A stretch of DNA of 53,175 nt from Methylobacterium sp. (GCF_019750675.1 NZ_JAIEOF010000008.1:1-53175); one strand, 5' to 3'. Counted from the first letter of the stretch, positions 10,149 through 18,254 are shown. Numbers and translations: made by a program. Notes: generated by a model from the sequence alone, not told the origin.

Positions 10149-11165
10149 TCAGGGTCGTCCGGCCGCGTCGCGGGGACGGCGGCGGTCGAGGGCGGTATCG
10201 GCGATGCCGAACAGGGTCAGGGCGAGAAGGGCGACGCCCTGGGTGAAGAACAGGATGAGGTAGAGGCCGAACAGCAGCGCGAGGCGCCCGGGCCGCCCGC
10301 GGCTGCGGTCGTGGAAGGCGGCCAGCCCCTGCATCGCGAACGCGGCGCTCAGCGCGCCCGCCACGGCGACGCCGAGGACGCCGAGGTAGCCGGGAGCCAG
10401 GCCGACGAGCATCGCGCCCGCCAGCACGCCGAGCACCCGGCGCGGCATCATTGTCGCGGCGAGGTCCGGCCAGGGGCGGAGCAGGCGCCCCGAGATGCGC
10501 ACGATGCGGGCGGCGGCCCAGAGATAGAAGGTCAGCAGCACCGTGAGGCCGTGGGTGGCGAGGCCGGGCGCGATGGCGGCGAGCGCGTTGGCGACCTCGG
10601 TCCGCGTGGTCTCGGCCGGGTCCTGCGGGCCCGGCTCGGCCGGAGCCTCGGCGCCGGCCTCCGGCGCGGCCGGCTTCGGAACGGGAGCGCCCGGATTGGC
10701 GGCGCGGTCCGCCCGGACCTGGATCAGCGTCCGGGTCATGCCCCGGAGCTGGGACTGGAAGGTCTCGTAGTTCGGGGCCGCGATCACCGCGATCGCCACG
10801 AAGGCGAGGCCGGCGGTTCCCGCCGTCCAGGCGAGGAGCCGGCCGGTCGGATACCATTCCATCGTGCCGTCGGCGTTCGCGCGGCCGAGCAGCGCCAGGT
10901 AGGCGAGCCACCAGGCGGGCAGGGCCAGATAGGCGAAGAAGCCGAGACCGAGAAAGGGCTGGACCACGACGGCGAGGGCCAGAGCGCCGGTGATTGCGGC
11001 GACCAGGGCGGCCCGGTGGCTCCAGCCGAGGCCCACGATGAGGATCGGGAGCGGGGCGAGCAGGTAGAGCAGGATCGCGAGCGCCGTCGCCTTCAGCAGG
11101 ACGCCGAAGAGGAGGGCGGAGACGAGGCCCGCGCCGATACCGATGCCGAGAAACTGTGTCATCAA
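10149..11165 (-). CDS. DUF2232 family polytopic membrane protein
   Basis: A 338-residue integral membrane protein with about eight hydrophobic segments (for example 7-25, 27-47, 55-75, 80-95, 115-130, 190-215, 232-262, 275-320). A Pro/Ala-rich loop around residues 150-185 interrupts them. It fits the uncharacterised DUF2232 family, which in alphaproteobacteria lies between rpsR and rplI. Distant relatives include YybS of Firmicutes, which also sits beside rplI. The conserved location suggests a link with ribosome or membrane biogenesis, but no function is known to me. Two strong palindromes separate it from rpsR. Confidence 0.75.
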   Translation of the reverse strand: MMTQFLGIGIGAGLVSALLFGVLLKATALAILLYLLAPLPILIVGLGWSHRAALVAAITGALALAVVVQPFLGLGFFAYLALPAWWLAYLALLGRANADGTMEWYPTGRLLAWTAGTAGLAFVAIAVIAAPNYETFQSQLRGMTRTLIQVRADRAANPGAPVPKPAAPEAGAEAPAEPGPQDPAETTRTEVANALAAIAPGLATHGLTVLLTFYLWAAARIVRISGRLLRPWPDLAATMMPRRVLGVLAGAMLVGLAPGYLGVLGVAVAGALSAAFAMQGLAAFHDRSRGRPGRLALLFGLYLILFFTQGVALLALTLFGIADTALDRRRPRDAAGRP

Positions 11166-11256
11166 TCCCGCTGTCCCACTGTCCCGATCCGGGCAGGGTT
11201 AGAGGCGCGTGTCGCCCCAACGACTCCCGGCACCCGATCGGGAAAGCCGGTACGGA

Positions 11257-11277
11257 CGTGCACGCCGGGCGTGCACG
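11257..11277. repeat. 21-bp palindrome between rpsR and the DUF2232 gene
   Basis: CGTGCACGCC at 11257-11266 and GGCGTGCACG at 11268-11277 form a perfect inverted repeat around one base. It could be a protein-binding site or a second hairpin of the rpsR 3' region. It lies about 90 bases upstream of the DUF2232 start. Confidence 0.5.
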
Positions 11278-11280
11278 AGT

Positions 11281-11309
11281 GCCTCGGCCCGGGCGATCCG
11301 GGCCGAGGC
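11281..11309 (-). terminator. Stem-loop just after rpsR
   Basis: A perfect 12-bp stem (GCCTCGGCCCGG and its complement) with a 5-base loop starts 8 bases past the rpsR stop. There is no U-run. It probably attenuates or punctuates transcription between rpsF-rpsR and DUF2232-rplI, or protects the upstream 3' end. Confidence 0.5.
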
Positions 11310-11317
11310 GCGCGGTC

Positions 11318-11599
11318 TTACTTGATCACGTAGGGGAGGAAGCCGAGGAAGCGGGCGCGCTTGATCGCCTGGGCGAGCTCGCGCTGCTTCTTGGCCGACA
11401 CCGCCGTGATGCGGGACGGAACGATCTTGCCGCGCTCGGAGACGTAGCGGGACAGGAGCTTGACGTCCTTGTAGTCGATCTTGGGCGCGTTCGCGCCCGA
11501 GAAGGGGCAGGTCTTCCGACGACGGAAGAACGGACGGCGTCCACCGCCGCCACCACCGCCGCCAGCGGCGGGCGCACCGGGTCCAGCACCAAATGCCAT
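11318..11599 (-). CDS. rpsR: 30S ribosomal protein S18
   Basis: A 93-residue S18 with the family core [28 protein letters not shown] and the C-terminal [11 protein letters not shown]. The first 20 residues form a Gly/Ala/Pro-rich extension with a run of eight glycines; it is encoded by a GCC/ACC-type triplet repeat and is absent from E. coli S18 (75 residues). S18 binds the platform as a heterodimer with S6, whose gene is 3 bases upstream, so the two are translationally coupled. Confidence 0.97.
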   Translation of the reverse strand: MAFGAGPGAPAAGGGGGGGGRRPFFRRRKTCPFSGANAPKIDYKDVKLLSRYVSERGKIVPSRITAVSAKKQRELAQAIKRARFLGFLPYVIK

Positions 11600-11602
11600 G
11601 AC

Positions 11603-12082
11603 TTAAGCCTCCCCGCCGAAGCTGCGCTCGGGGCGGTCACCCCGGTCGCCGCGATCACCACGGTCGCCGCGATCGCGGTCGCCGCCGAATCCACCACCAC
11701 CACCGAAGCCTTCGTCGTCACGACGACGGCCGCGCTCACGATCCTTGCGGTCGTCGCGGTCGCGCTTCTGCATCATCGCCGACGGCTCGGACTCGAGCTC
11801 TTCGACGCGGACGGTCATGAAGCGCAGGACGTCCTCGGAGATCTGCATCTGGCGCTCCATCTCGGCGAGCGCCGCCGGGGGGGCGTCGACGTTGAGGAGC
11901 GTGAAATGCGCCTTGCGGTTCTTCTTGATGCGGTAGGCGAGGGACTTCACGCCCCACATCTCGATCTTCTCGACCTTGCCGCCATTGGCTTCGATGACGC
12001 CCTTGTAGGTCTCGACCATGGTCTCGACCTGCTGGGCCGTCACGTCCTGGCGCGCCAGGAAGACGTGTTCGTAGAGAGGCAT
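11603..12082 (-). CDS. rpsF: 30S ribosomal protein S6
   Basis: A 159-residue S6. The start at 12082 gives the normal N-terminus [13 protein letters not shown]; the frame is open 49 codons further upstream, but those do not resemble S6. The core (1-100) has the family stretch [18 protein letters not shown]. The C-terminal 55 residues are a charged then Gly-rich tail ending in repeated GDR units (about 140-152). AAGGG seven bases before the ATG is the ribosome-binding site, and it is paired inside a strong hairpin. It is the first gene of the operon rpsF-rpsR-DUF2232-rplI. Confidence 0.97.
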   Translation of the reverse strand: MPLYEHVFLARQDVTAQQVETMVETYKGVIEANGGKVEKIEMWGVKSLAYRIKKNRKAHFTLLNVDAPPAALAEMERQMQISEDVLRFMTVRVEELESEPSAMMQKRDRDDRKDRERGRRRDDEGFGGGGGFGGDRDRGDRGDRGDRGDRPERSFGGEA

Positions 12083-12085
12083 TAA

Positions 12086-12112
12086 CGGGCCCTTCATATC
12101 CAAAGGGACCCG
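12086..12112 (-). promoter_or_regulatory. Hairpin sequestering the rpsF ribosome-binding site
   Basis: On the minus strand CGGGUCCCUU pairs with AAGGGCCCG around the 8-base loop UGGAUAUG: nine pairs with one bulged U. The 3' arm contains the AAGGG Shine-Dalgarno, and the hairpin ends 3 bases before the ATG. Position and shape suit autogenous control of rpsF by the S6-S18 complex, which is known from other bacteria. Confidence 0.65.
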
Positions 12113-12242
12113 ACGGCACGGGATACGTGCGGGAAAGGGAGCGTCGGGCCGGTTCGTACGCGAGATCGCCCGGCGCCAAGCCCTTCGAGCCGTTTGAAGG
12201 CCCGAGCGGTTGATCGAAGGCGGAGACACGGGACGACGGGAA

Positions 12243-12284
12243 AACCCTCTTCAGGGTTCGGCCCTGTGCCGATGGAATCGGCAC
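12243..12284 (-). promoter_or_regulatory. Two small hairpins in the rpsF leader
   Basis: The first is a perfect 8-bp stem with a 3-base loop (GTGCCGAT at 12266-12273 with ATCGGCAC at 12277-12284). The second is a 6-bp stem with a GAAG loop (12243-12258) followed on the minus strand by two further U residues. They lie between the candidate promoter and the SD hairpin. The second resembles a weak attenuator. Confidence 0.4.
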
Positions 12285-12324
12285 CGTCCGTTCAGCCCCC
12301 AGCCGGAGCGAACGCGAGGGGGTG

Positions 12325-12353
12325 CGCTTAAAGGACTTGTTCGCGATTGGCAA
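12325..12353 (-). promoter_or_regulatory. Candidate promoter of the rpsF operon
   Basis: On the minus strand TTGCCA, a 17-base spacer and TAAGCG. This would give a leader of about 235 bases before rpsF. The gap 12083-12650 holds no credible gene; apart from this promoter and the leader hairpins I see nothing in 12354-12650, where the short open frames lack a ribosome-binding site and family resemblance. Confidence 0.4.
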
Positions 12354-12650
12354 GGTCCGCGAGCCGGCCGATAACCGGCGCCATCGGTGTTCTGCCGAAC
12401 CGGATCGGATCGAACCGGAGGGCGAATGGGGACAGGCCGATGGGATTCGACCTCCGGAGCGATTCTGCAAAGCTCGATACGTCGGCTCTGAACGATAGGA
12501 TCGGTCAGCGTTTCATTTGTCGACCGGGTGCGCATCCTATCGGACGCGGGTCGGTCGTCTCTCCATCATCGAATGCGAGCGCAACGACGTGTCGGACGTA
12601 TACCGGCGCTGCATCCATCACGCTGACCGATGGACATCGCGCCTCGATCG

Positions 12651-13355
12651 TCAGGCGTCGGGATCGCGCCCCGTGGTTTGACGCTCCATCGCCTCGACGC
12701 TCTCGACCGCCTCGTGCTTGCGCAGGCGCTCCACCAGAGCGTCGAAGGCGCCGCGATCCACGTGCACGAGGCAGAGGGTGATCTCGTCGCGGCTCCCCGC
12801 CTCGCATTGCCGAATCACCATCTGGCGCAGCTTCGAGGCGCATGGTCCGGCGATGCCCCGCAGGCTGTCGATGGTCAGGGTGCCGTGGCGTGCCACGATG
12901 CGCAGGTCGTGTCGCTGGCGGCGTTCGCGATACCGTTCCTCCAGCGGCTTCATGCCGGCGAGGATGGCGAGCACGATGACGGTCGTGGCGATGGCCGGTA
13001 CGTACAGGCCGCCGCCGGCCGCGAGGCCGATGGCCGCCACCGCCCAGAGGCTCGCGGCCGTGGTCAGGCCCTTCACCACCTCGCCGCGCAGCAGGATGGT
13101 GCCCGCCCCGAGAAACCCGATGCCCGAGACGACCTGCGCGGCGACGCGGGAAGGATCAAGGGTGACGTTCGGCCGCCCCAGGATGTCCGCGAATCCGAAG
13201 GCGGAGACGATCATCAGCAGGCAGGAGCCGACGCAGACCAGCATGTGCGTCCGCATGCCGGCGGCCCAGACCAGACGCTCGCGCTCGAAGCCGATGACGC
13301 TGCCGAGGAGCGCGGCCGCCAGCAGGCGCCCGACCATGTCGATGTTGCTCAGCAT
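12651..13355 (-). CDS. MgtC/SapB family inner-membrane protein
   Basis: A 234-residue protein with an N-terminal MgtC domain of about five membrane helices (residues 8-150). Family elements are GSVIGFERE, GMRTHMLVCVGS, GIGFLGAGTIL and GLTTAASLWAVAAIG. The C-terminal 85 residues form a soluble ACT-like domain. MgtC proteins affect intracellular survival at low magnesium, F-ATPase activity and membrane potential. It lies 48 bases downstream of a small secreted PepSY-like protein and may share its promoter. I cannot see an Mg-sensing leader in that short gap. Confidence 0.85.
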   Translation of the reverse strand: MLSNIDMVGRLLAAALLGSVIGFERERLVWAAGMRTHMLVCVGSCLLMIVSAFGFADILGRPNVTLDPSRVAAQVVSGIGFLGAGTILLRGEVVKGLTTAASLWAVAAIGLAAGGGLYVPAIATTVIVLAILAGMKPLEERYRERRQRHDLRIVARHGTLTIDSLRGIAGPCASKLRQMVIRQCEAGSRDEITLCLVHVDRGAFDALVERLRKHEAVESVEAMERQTTGRDPDA

Positions 13356-13403
13356 GCCGCGCCCCTCATCATGCGAGCGAGATTTGGCAGCCGGGGCATG
13401 TCC

Positions 13404-13667
13404 TCACGTGTCGGGCTTCTCCGACAGGATGGCGCCGGTCTTCGGGTCGGCGTGGAACTGCATCTTCATGCCGTTCTTCACGCCCTCGCCCTCCCAATGT
13501 CCGTCATCGGCCTCGAATTCGGTGATGCTGGTGTAGCCCGCCGCCATCAGCTTCCGCTTGACCTGATCGGCCGGCATCCAGTCGGCCCCGGGCGTGTCTG
13601 CTCGGGACGAGCCGACGGCGCCGGCACTCAGGGCGAGGGCGAGCACAAACGTCGCGAATCGGTTCAT
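13404..13667 (-). CDS. Small secreted PepSY-like protein
   Basis: An 87-residue exported protein. The ATG at 13667 has GGAGG six bases upstream; an in-frame start 11 codons further up lacks this. Residues 1-24 are a signal peptide (MNRFATFVLALALSAGAVGSS, then a cut near SRA). The remainder reads like a single PepSY-type beta-alpha-beta unit: WMPADQVKRKLMAAGY, then the strands EFEADDGHWEG and KMQFHADPKTGAIL. PepSY modules of this size are usually periplasmic inhibitors or sensors. It is encoded just upstream of the MgtC-like protein, hence possibly a periplasmic partner, which is inference only. Confidence 0.75.
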   Translation of the reverse strand: MNRFATFVLALALSAGAVGSSRADTPGADWMPADQVKRKLMAAGYTSITEFEADDGHWEGEGVKNGMKMQFHADPKTGAILSEKPDT

Positions 13668-13731
13668 GAGGCACCTCCCGCCGATATAGCCGGCGATCAA
13701 ACGAGGGGTGAGCGCTCCGGTTCCGCGTGCG

Positions 13732-14484
13732 TCAGGCGCTCCCGCCGGCGAACACGGCGGCGATGTCGGCCTCGTCCAGGATGCGGTAGGCGCCGGGCGC
13801 GAGGTCGTCCGGCAGGTCGAGGCCGCCGACGCGGTCGCGGTGCAGGGCGGTGACGTGATTGCCGATCGCCGCGAACATGCGCCGGACCTGGTGGTAGCGC
13901 CCCTCGTGCAGGGTGACCACGGCGCCCGTCTCGCCCTCGGCCTCGAAGTCGACCGGCAGCAGGGGCTTCTCCTCGCCCTCCAGCATCAGGGTGCCGGCGG
14001 AAAAGATCGCGGCCTCGCCGCCGGTCAGGGGCCGGTCGAGGGTGACGCGGTAGCGCTTGGCCACGTTGGCCTTCGGGGCGATGATCCGGTGGAGCAGGGC
14101 GCCGTCGTCCGTGAGGAGGAGCAGGCCCGAAGTCTCCTTGTCGAGGCGGCCGACCGTGGAGAGGGCCGGCTCCCGCCGCCGCCAGCGCTCGGGCAGCAGG
14201 CCGTAGACGAGGGGGCCCACCTCCTTGTGCGAGCAGGTGACGCCGAGCGGCTTGTGCAGCATCAGGGTCAGGCCCGGGGGCGGATCGAGGGGTTCGCCGT
14301 CGATCAGCATCCGCTGCGCGAGGTCCGGCGTCACCGGGATGCGCTGGTCGGCATCGCGCAGGGGCACGCCGTCCAGCACCACGAGGCCGGCCCGGGTCAG
14401 GAGGGCGATCTCCCGGCGGGAGCCGTAGCCCATGTTGGCGAGCAACCGGTCGAGGCGCAGGTTGGCGGCCTTGGTCTTGGTCAC
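13732..14484 (-). CDS. rsuA: RsuA-family rRNA pseudouridine synthase
   Basis: A 250-residue enzyme with an N-terminal S4 RNA-binding domain (residues 8-55, RLDRLLANMGYGSRREI) and an RsuA/RluB/E/F catalytic domain. The catalytic Asp lies in GRLDKETSGLLLLT. Other family marks are LHKPLGVTCSH and HEGRYHQVRRMFAAIGN. The overall layout is that of RsuA, which makes pseudouridine 516 of 16S rRNA, but the rRNA target within this family cannot be fixed by eye. Its start overlaps the end of the upstream rsmC-like gene by 4 bases, so two rRNA-modifying enzymes are coupled. Confidence 0.85.
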   Translation of the reverse strand: MTKTKAANLRLDRLLANMGYGSRREIALLTRAGLVVLDGVPLRDADQRIPVTPDLAQRMLIDGEPLDPPPGLTLMLHKPLGVTCSHKEVGPLVYGLLPERWRRREPALSTVGRLDKETSGLLLLTDDGALLHRIIAPKANVAKRYRVTLDRPLTGGEAAIFSAGTLMLEGEEKPLLPVDFEAEGETGAVVTLHEGRYHQVRRMFAAIGNHVTALHRDRVGGLDLPDDLAPGAYRILDEADIAAVFAGGSA

Positions 14485-15416
14485 CGGCGCGCCTCGTAGA
14501 TCTTGTAGCCGCCCGCCGACGCCTTGAGCGCCACGGCCTTGAAGGCGGCGTTCAGGGGCGCCTCGTAGGGCAGGTGGGTGTTGGCCGTGAGCCAGAGGCT
14601 GCCGCCGGGGCGCAGGGCCTCCGCCGCGCGGGCGATGAAGACTTGGCCGAGGGCCTGGTCCTCGGCGCCGCCGTCGTGGAAGGGCGGGTTCATCACCACG
14701 AAGTCGAGGCGGCTGAGCCCGAGGCCACCGGAGCGGATGTCGGCCCAGCGCAGGGTCGCGCGGGGATCGCCGACGTTGCGGGTCGCCATCTCGACGGCCC
14801 GCCGGTCGATGTCGATCAGGGTCAGCCCCGTCACCTTCGGCGAGGCCAGCACGGCCCGGGCGAGAATGCCGAGGCCGCAGCCGAAATCGGCGCCCGTGCC
14901 GGCGAGGAGCGGCAGGTTGGCCAGCAGCAGGGCGGTGCCCGGATCGAGCCGATCGTAGGAGAAGATCCCCGCCTGGCTGCAGAGCGCGAGGTTGTCGATG
15001 TGGCGCGGACCGCCCTCGTGGATCGCCTCCTCGAGGCCGCTCACCGTCTCGGGACGCGTCAGCGCGCAGATGCGGTGGTGCCGGCGGGCCTCCTCGTGCA
15101 CGGTGCAGCCGAACCCCGCCAGTTCCTTGCCGAGCCGGCTGCCGCCGCGATCCTTCGGAGCCAGCGCGGTCAGCCGCCCGCCAGGGCGCAGGGCCTGGAG
15201 GGCGAGGGCGAGCACGTAGCGCCGCTCAAGGGTGCCGGCCGGCGCCAGGACGTCGACGCGCTCGAGGCCGCCGGGGGCGAGATCCTCCAGGCGGGCGGCG
15301 CCCGGGACCAGGGGCGAGACCTGCAGGGCGGTCTCGGCCACCTGGACCAGTTCGAGGGGCGGCGCGCCGTAGACGGCTTCCGGGGCGGGCGCTTCCGAGA
15401 CGGGTATGGGGGACAT
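14481..15416 (-). CDS. rsmC: RsmC-type 16S rRNA methyltransferase
   Basis: A 311-residue class I SAM-dependent methyltransferase. The start at 15416 (MSPIPVSEAP) was preferred over an open stretch of 40 further codons that lacks family resemblance. An N-terminal degenerate methyltransferase-like domain (20-130) precedes the active one, as in RsmC. The SAM loop is DFGCGLGIL at 177-185, and the NPPF catalytic motif of N-methyltransferases is at 243-246 in VMNPPFHDG. RsmC methylates G1207 of 16S rRNA in E. coli; that this enzyme hits the same base is inferred from family and from coupling to rsuA. Confidence 0.82.
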   Translation of the reverse strand: MSPIPVSEAPAPEAVYGAPPLELVQVAETALQVSPLVPGAARLEDLAPGGLERVDVLAPAGTLERRYVLALALQALRPGGRLTALAPKDRGGSRLGKELAGFGCTVHEEARRHHRICALTRPETVSGLEEAIHEGGPRHIDNLALCSQAGIFSYDRLDPGTALLLANLPLLAGTGADFGCGLGILARAVLASPKVTGLTLIDIDRRAVEMATRNVGDPRATLRWADIRSGGLGLSRLDFVVMNPPFHDGGAEDQALGQVFIARAAEALRPGGSLWLTANTHLPYEAPLNAAFKAVALKASAGGYKIYEARR

Positions 15417-15545
15417 CGTGACGGGATCCGGCGCGACGGCGCGCGCGCCTCGACGGCTCAGGGCGTGACAGGAAATCGGGAGGCCCGGGCCGCCGCACGA
15501 TGAGAATCGTCGCGGGGGCCGGTCTCCCGTCCTCATAGCGCATGC

Positions 15546-16544
15546 TCAGCCGCGCGGGAACTCCAGACCCATCTCCCGGTAGCGCGCCGGATCGTCCGCC
15601 CAGTTCTCCCGCACCTTGACGTGCAGGAAGAGGTGCACCGTCTGCTCGGCCGCTTCCGCGATCTCGTGGCGGGCGGCCTGCCCGATGGCCTTGATGGTCT
15701 GGCCGCCCTTGCCGAGCACGATGGAGCGCTGGCTCTCGCGCTCCACGAAGATGGTCTGCTCGATGCGCACCGAGCCGTCGGGGCGGACCTGCCACTGGTC
15801 GGTCTCGACCGTGGAGCGGTAGGGCAGTTCCTCGTGCAGGCGGTCGTAGAGCTTCTCGCGGGTGATCTCGGCGGCGAGCATCCGGATCGGCGCGTCGGAG
15901 ACCTGGTCCTCCGGGTAGAGCCAGGGGCTCTTCGGCATCATGCCGGCGAGCGTCGACTTCAGCGTCTCGATGCCGTCGCCGTTGAGCGCCGAGACCATGA
16001 AGGTGTGCTGGAACGGGATGCGCTCGTTCAGCGTGGCGGCCAGCGCCAGCAGGCGGTCGCGGGGGATCAGGTCGATCTTGTTCAGGATCAGCACCTTGGG
16101 GCGCTTCACGTCCGGCAGCTTGGCCAGGATCGCCTCGACTTCCTCGGTCACGCCCTTGCGGGCATCGATGAGGAGGCAGACCGCGTCGGCATCCGAGGCG
16201 CCGCTCCAGGCCGAGTGCACCATCGCCCGGTCGAGGCGGCGCTTCGGGGCAAAGATCCCGGGCGTGTCCACGAGGATGATCTGCGCGGTCTCGTGCATGA
16301 CGATGCCGCGCACCAGGGCGCGGGTGGTCTGGACCTTGCGCGAGACGATCGAGACCTTGGTACCGACGAGGCTGTTCAGGAGCGTCGACTTGCCGGCATT
16401 CGGGATGCCGATCAGCGCGACGAAGCCCGCGGTGGTGTTCTCCGGCATCGTCACGGCGGGCCGCGGCTGCAGCGGCGGCGGGGCGAAATCGTCGTCGCCG
16501 TCGAAATCGTCGTCCGGCAAATCGTCGTCAGGCATTTGGGGCAT
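15546..16544 (-). CDS. era: GTPase Era
   Basis: A 332-residue GTPase that binds 16S rRNA and couples 30S assembly to growth. The G1 motif GIPNAGKS is at 46-53, the G3 motif is DTPGIF, the G4 motif is NKID, and a C-terminal KH domain contains VLGKGGQTIKAIG. About 33 extra acidic residues (Asp-rich, then Pro-rich) precede the G domain. The first ATG (16544) has AAGG only two bases before it, so the ATG at 16535 may be the used start. The gene overlaps the end of rnc by up to 17 bases, the classical rnc-era pairing. Confidence 0.96.
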   Translation of the reverse strand: MPQMPDDDLPDDDFDGDDDFAPPPLQPRPAVTMPENTTAGFVALIGIPNAGKSTLLNSLVGTKVSIVSRKVQTTRALVRGIVMHETAQIILVDTPGIFAPKRRLDRAMVHSAWSGASDADAVCLLIDARKGVTEEVEAILAKLPDVKRPKVLILNKIDLIPRDRLLALAATLNERIPFQHTFMVSALNGDGIETLKSTLAGMMPKSPWLYPEDQVSDAPIRMLAAEITREKLYDRLHEELPYRSTVETDQWQVRPDGSVRIEQTIFVERESQRSIVLGKGGQTIKAIGQAARHEIAEAAEQTVHLFLHVKVRENWADDPARYREMGLEFPRG

Positions 16545-17316
16545 GTCCTTCGTCGACGTCCGCCGACGTCTCCTGGGTTCGGGAGGGACCGGTGATCTCG
16601 CGCTCCAGCACGAGGCGGGCGGCCTCCTGCTCGGCCAGACGTTTCGAGGGGCCGACCCCGACGCCGGGGTCCAGGCCCTCGACGCGCACGGCGATCCGGA
16701 AGACGGGGGCGTGGTCGGGGCCTGAGCGCTCGACCACGTCGTAGACGGGAATCGGCAGGGCGCGGGCCATCGCCCATTCCTGCAGGGCCGACTTGGCGTC
16801 CCGGCCGCGGGGGGCCGCCGTGTCCGTGTCGGGGGTGAAGGCTGCGTTCACGATGGCCTTGGCGGCCTCGTAGCCGGCATCGAGGTAGACCGCGCCGAGG
16901 ATCGATTCGCAGACATCGGCCAGGATGGTCTGATTGCGGCGGCCGCCGCTCTGGACCTCGCCGGGCCCGAGGGCGAGGTGCGGACCGACATCCCAAACGG
17001 TGGCGACCGCCGCGCAGGTTTCGCGGCGGACGAGGCCCGCCAGACGCCGGGACAGCTCACCCTCGTCCGCGCCCGGAAAGGCCTCGTAGAGGAGATCGCC
17101 GATGGCGAGGCCGAGGACGCGGTCTCCGAGGAATTCCAGGCGCTGATAGCTGCCGAGGCGACCGTTGCCGCCGGCCTTGCTCACGTGGGTCAGGGCGAGG
17201 ACGAGGAGCTTCGGGTCCGCGAAGACGTGGCCGATCCTGGCCTCGAGCACGGCGAGGCTGGGCTTGGGACGGGGCGCGCGCCGCGCCCGGCTGGAGGGAC
17301 GCGCCTCTTCGGTCAC
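16528..17316 (-). CDS. rnc: Ribonuclease III
   Basis: A 262-residue double-strand-specific endoribonuclease that processes rRNA precursors and regulatory RNAs. The catalytic signature YQRLEFLGDRVLGL is at about 57-70, and a second acidic cluster (ADVCESILGAVYLD) follows near 128. The C-terminal double-stranded-RNA-binding domain spans roughly 170-240. An N-terminal extension of about 20 basic residues is present. The gene sits 13 bases after lepB and overlaps era. Confidence 0.95.
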   Translation of the reverse strand: MTEEARPSSRARRAPRPKPSLAVLEARIGHVFADPKLLVLALTHVSKAGGNGRLGSYQRLEFLGDRVLGLAIGDLLYEAFPGADEGELSRRLAGLVRRETCAAVATVWDVGPHLALGPGEVQSGGRRNQTILADVCESILGAVYLDAGYEAAKAIVNAAFTPDTDTAAPRGRDAKSALQEWAMARALPIPVYDVVERSGPDHAPVFRIAVRVEGLDPGVGVGPSKRLAEQEAARLVLEREITGPSRTQETSADVDEGHAPNA

Positions 17317-17329
17317 AATACTGAACGTC

Positions 17330-18130
17330 CTAGTGAATGGCCGTGAACAGCCGGTTCCAGCGCACCTTCGCCGGCCAGTTCCAGATCTGCCACGCCGGCG
17401 TGCCCTCGTCGATGGAGAAGAAGATCATCTCCGCGCGCCCGACGAAGTTCTCGAAGGGCACGAAGCCCACATTGGCGAGATCGCGCGAATCGGTCGAGTT
17501 GTCGCGGTTGTCGCCCATCATGAAGAAGCGGCCCTGCGGCACGGTGTAGGGCTCGGTGTTGTCCCAGTAGCCGTTGTCGCCGTCGCGCTCGATCACCCGG
17601 TGGGTGACGCCGTTGGGCAGGGTCTCGAGGTACTGCTCGGCCTTGGCCTGCTCGCCGTAGGGCCCGGTCGTCTCGAACGGCGCGATCTTCTCGCGCTTGA
17701 CCGGCACGTCGTTGATGTAGAGGAGGCCGGCCTTCATCTGGACCTTGTCGCCCGGCAGGCCGATGACGCGCTTGATGTAGTCGGTGGAATTGTCCTTCGG
17801 CAGCTTGAACACCGCGATGTCGCCGCGCTTGGGCTCGGCCGCCCAGATCCGCCCGTCGGCCGTGAACGGCAGGTACTCGCTCAAAGGCAGGGAGTATTTC
17901 GAGTAGCCGTAGGAATATTTCGAGACGAACAGGTAGTCGCCGATCAGCAGCGTCGGAACGAGGGAACCCGAGGGGATGTTGAAGGGCTGAAACAGAAGCG
18001 TGCGCACCACGAGGGCGATGAGCAGGGCCTGCCCACCGACCTTCAGCGTCTCCTTGATGCTCGCCCAGGTGCCGGTCTCGGCGACCTTCAGGTCACGCTT
18101 CGTCTGGTGGTCCACGCGGGCACGTTCCAT
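17330..18130 (-). CDS. lepB: Signal peptidase I
   Basis: A 266-residue inner-membrane protease that removes Sec and Tat signal peptides. The start at 18130 gives an N-terminal cytosolic stretch, one transmembrane helix at about 33-49 and the catalytic Ser56 in PSGSLVPT. The general base is Lys120 in DYIKRVIGLPGD, and MGDNRDNSTDSR (box E) is near residue 210. The frame stays open for 120 further codons upstream, but these overlap higA and are not lepB-like. In related genomes lepB normally follows acpS; here a toxin-antitoxin pair separates them and leaves 158 non-coding bases before lepB. Confidence 0.95.
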   Translation of the reverse strand: MERARVDHQTKRDLKVAETGTWASIKETLKVGGQALLIALVVRTLLFQPFNIPSGSLVPTLLIGDYLFVSKYSYGYSKYSLPLSEYLPFTADGRIWAAEPKRGDIAVFKLPKDNSTDYIKRVIGLPGDKVQMKAGLLYINDVPVKREKIAPFETTGPYGEQAKAEQYLETLPNGVTHRVIERDGDNGYWDNTEPYTVPQGRFFMMGDNRDNSTDSRDLANVGFVPFENFVGRAEMIFFSIDEGTPAWQIWNWPAKVRWNRLFTAIH

Positions 18131-18254
18131 CTGGCTGCCATCTCCGGTCCGACGCTGGCACCCGGATTCCGGGCGGCTTCCGTCGTCGACGGTCGAGCGG
18201 CGGCATAGACCATGCGCAAAGGCGCCGCAACGCACGGGCTGATGAGGCGGCTTC

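Noticed and set aside
12251-12535. Short open frames in the gap upstream of rpsF
   Set aside because: They have no ribosome-binding site, low-complexity Arg-rich translation and overlapping candidates on both strands.
12113-12650. Possible tRNA or small RNA gene in the largest gap
   Set aside because: Hairpins are present but no cloverleaf with a TTC loop and acceptor stem could be drawn.
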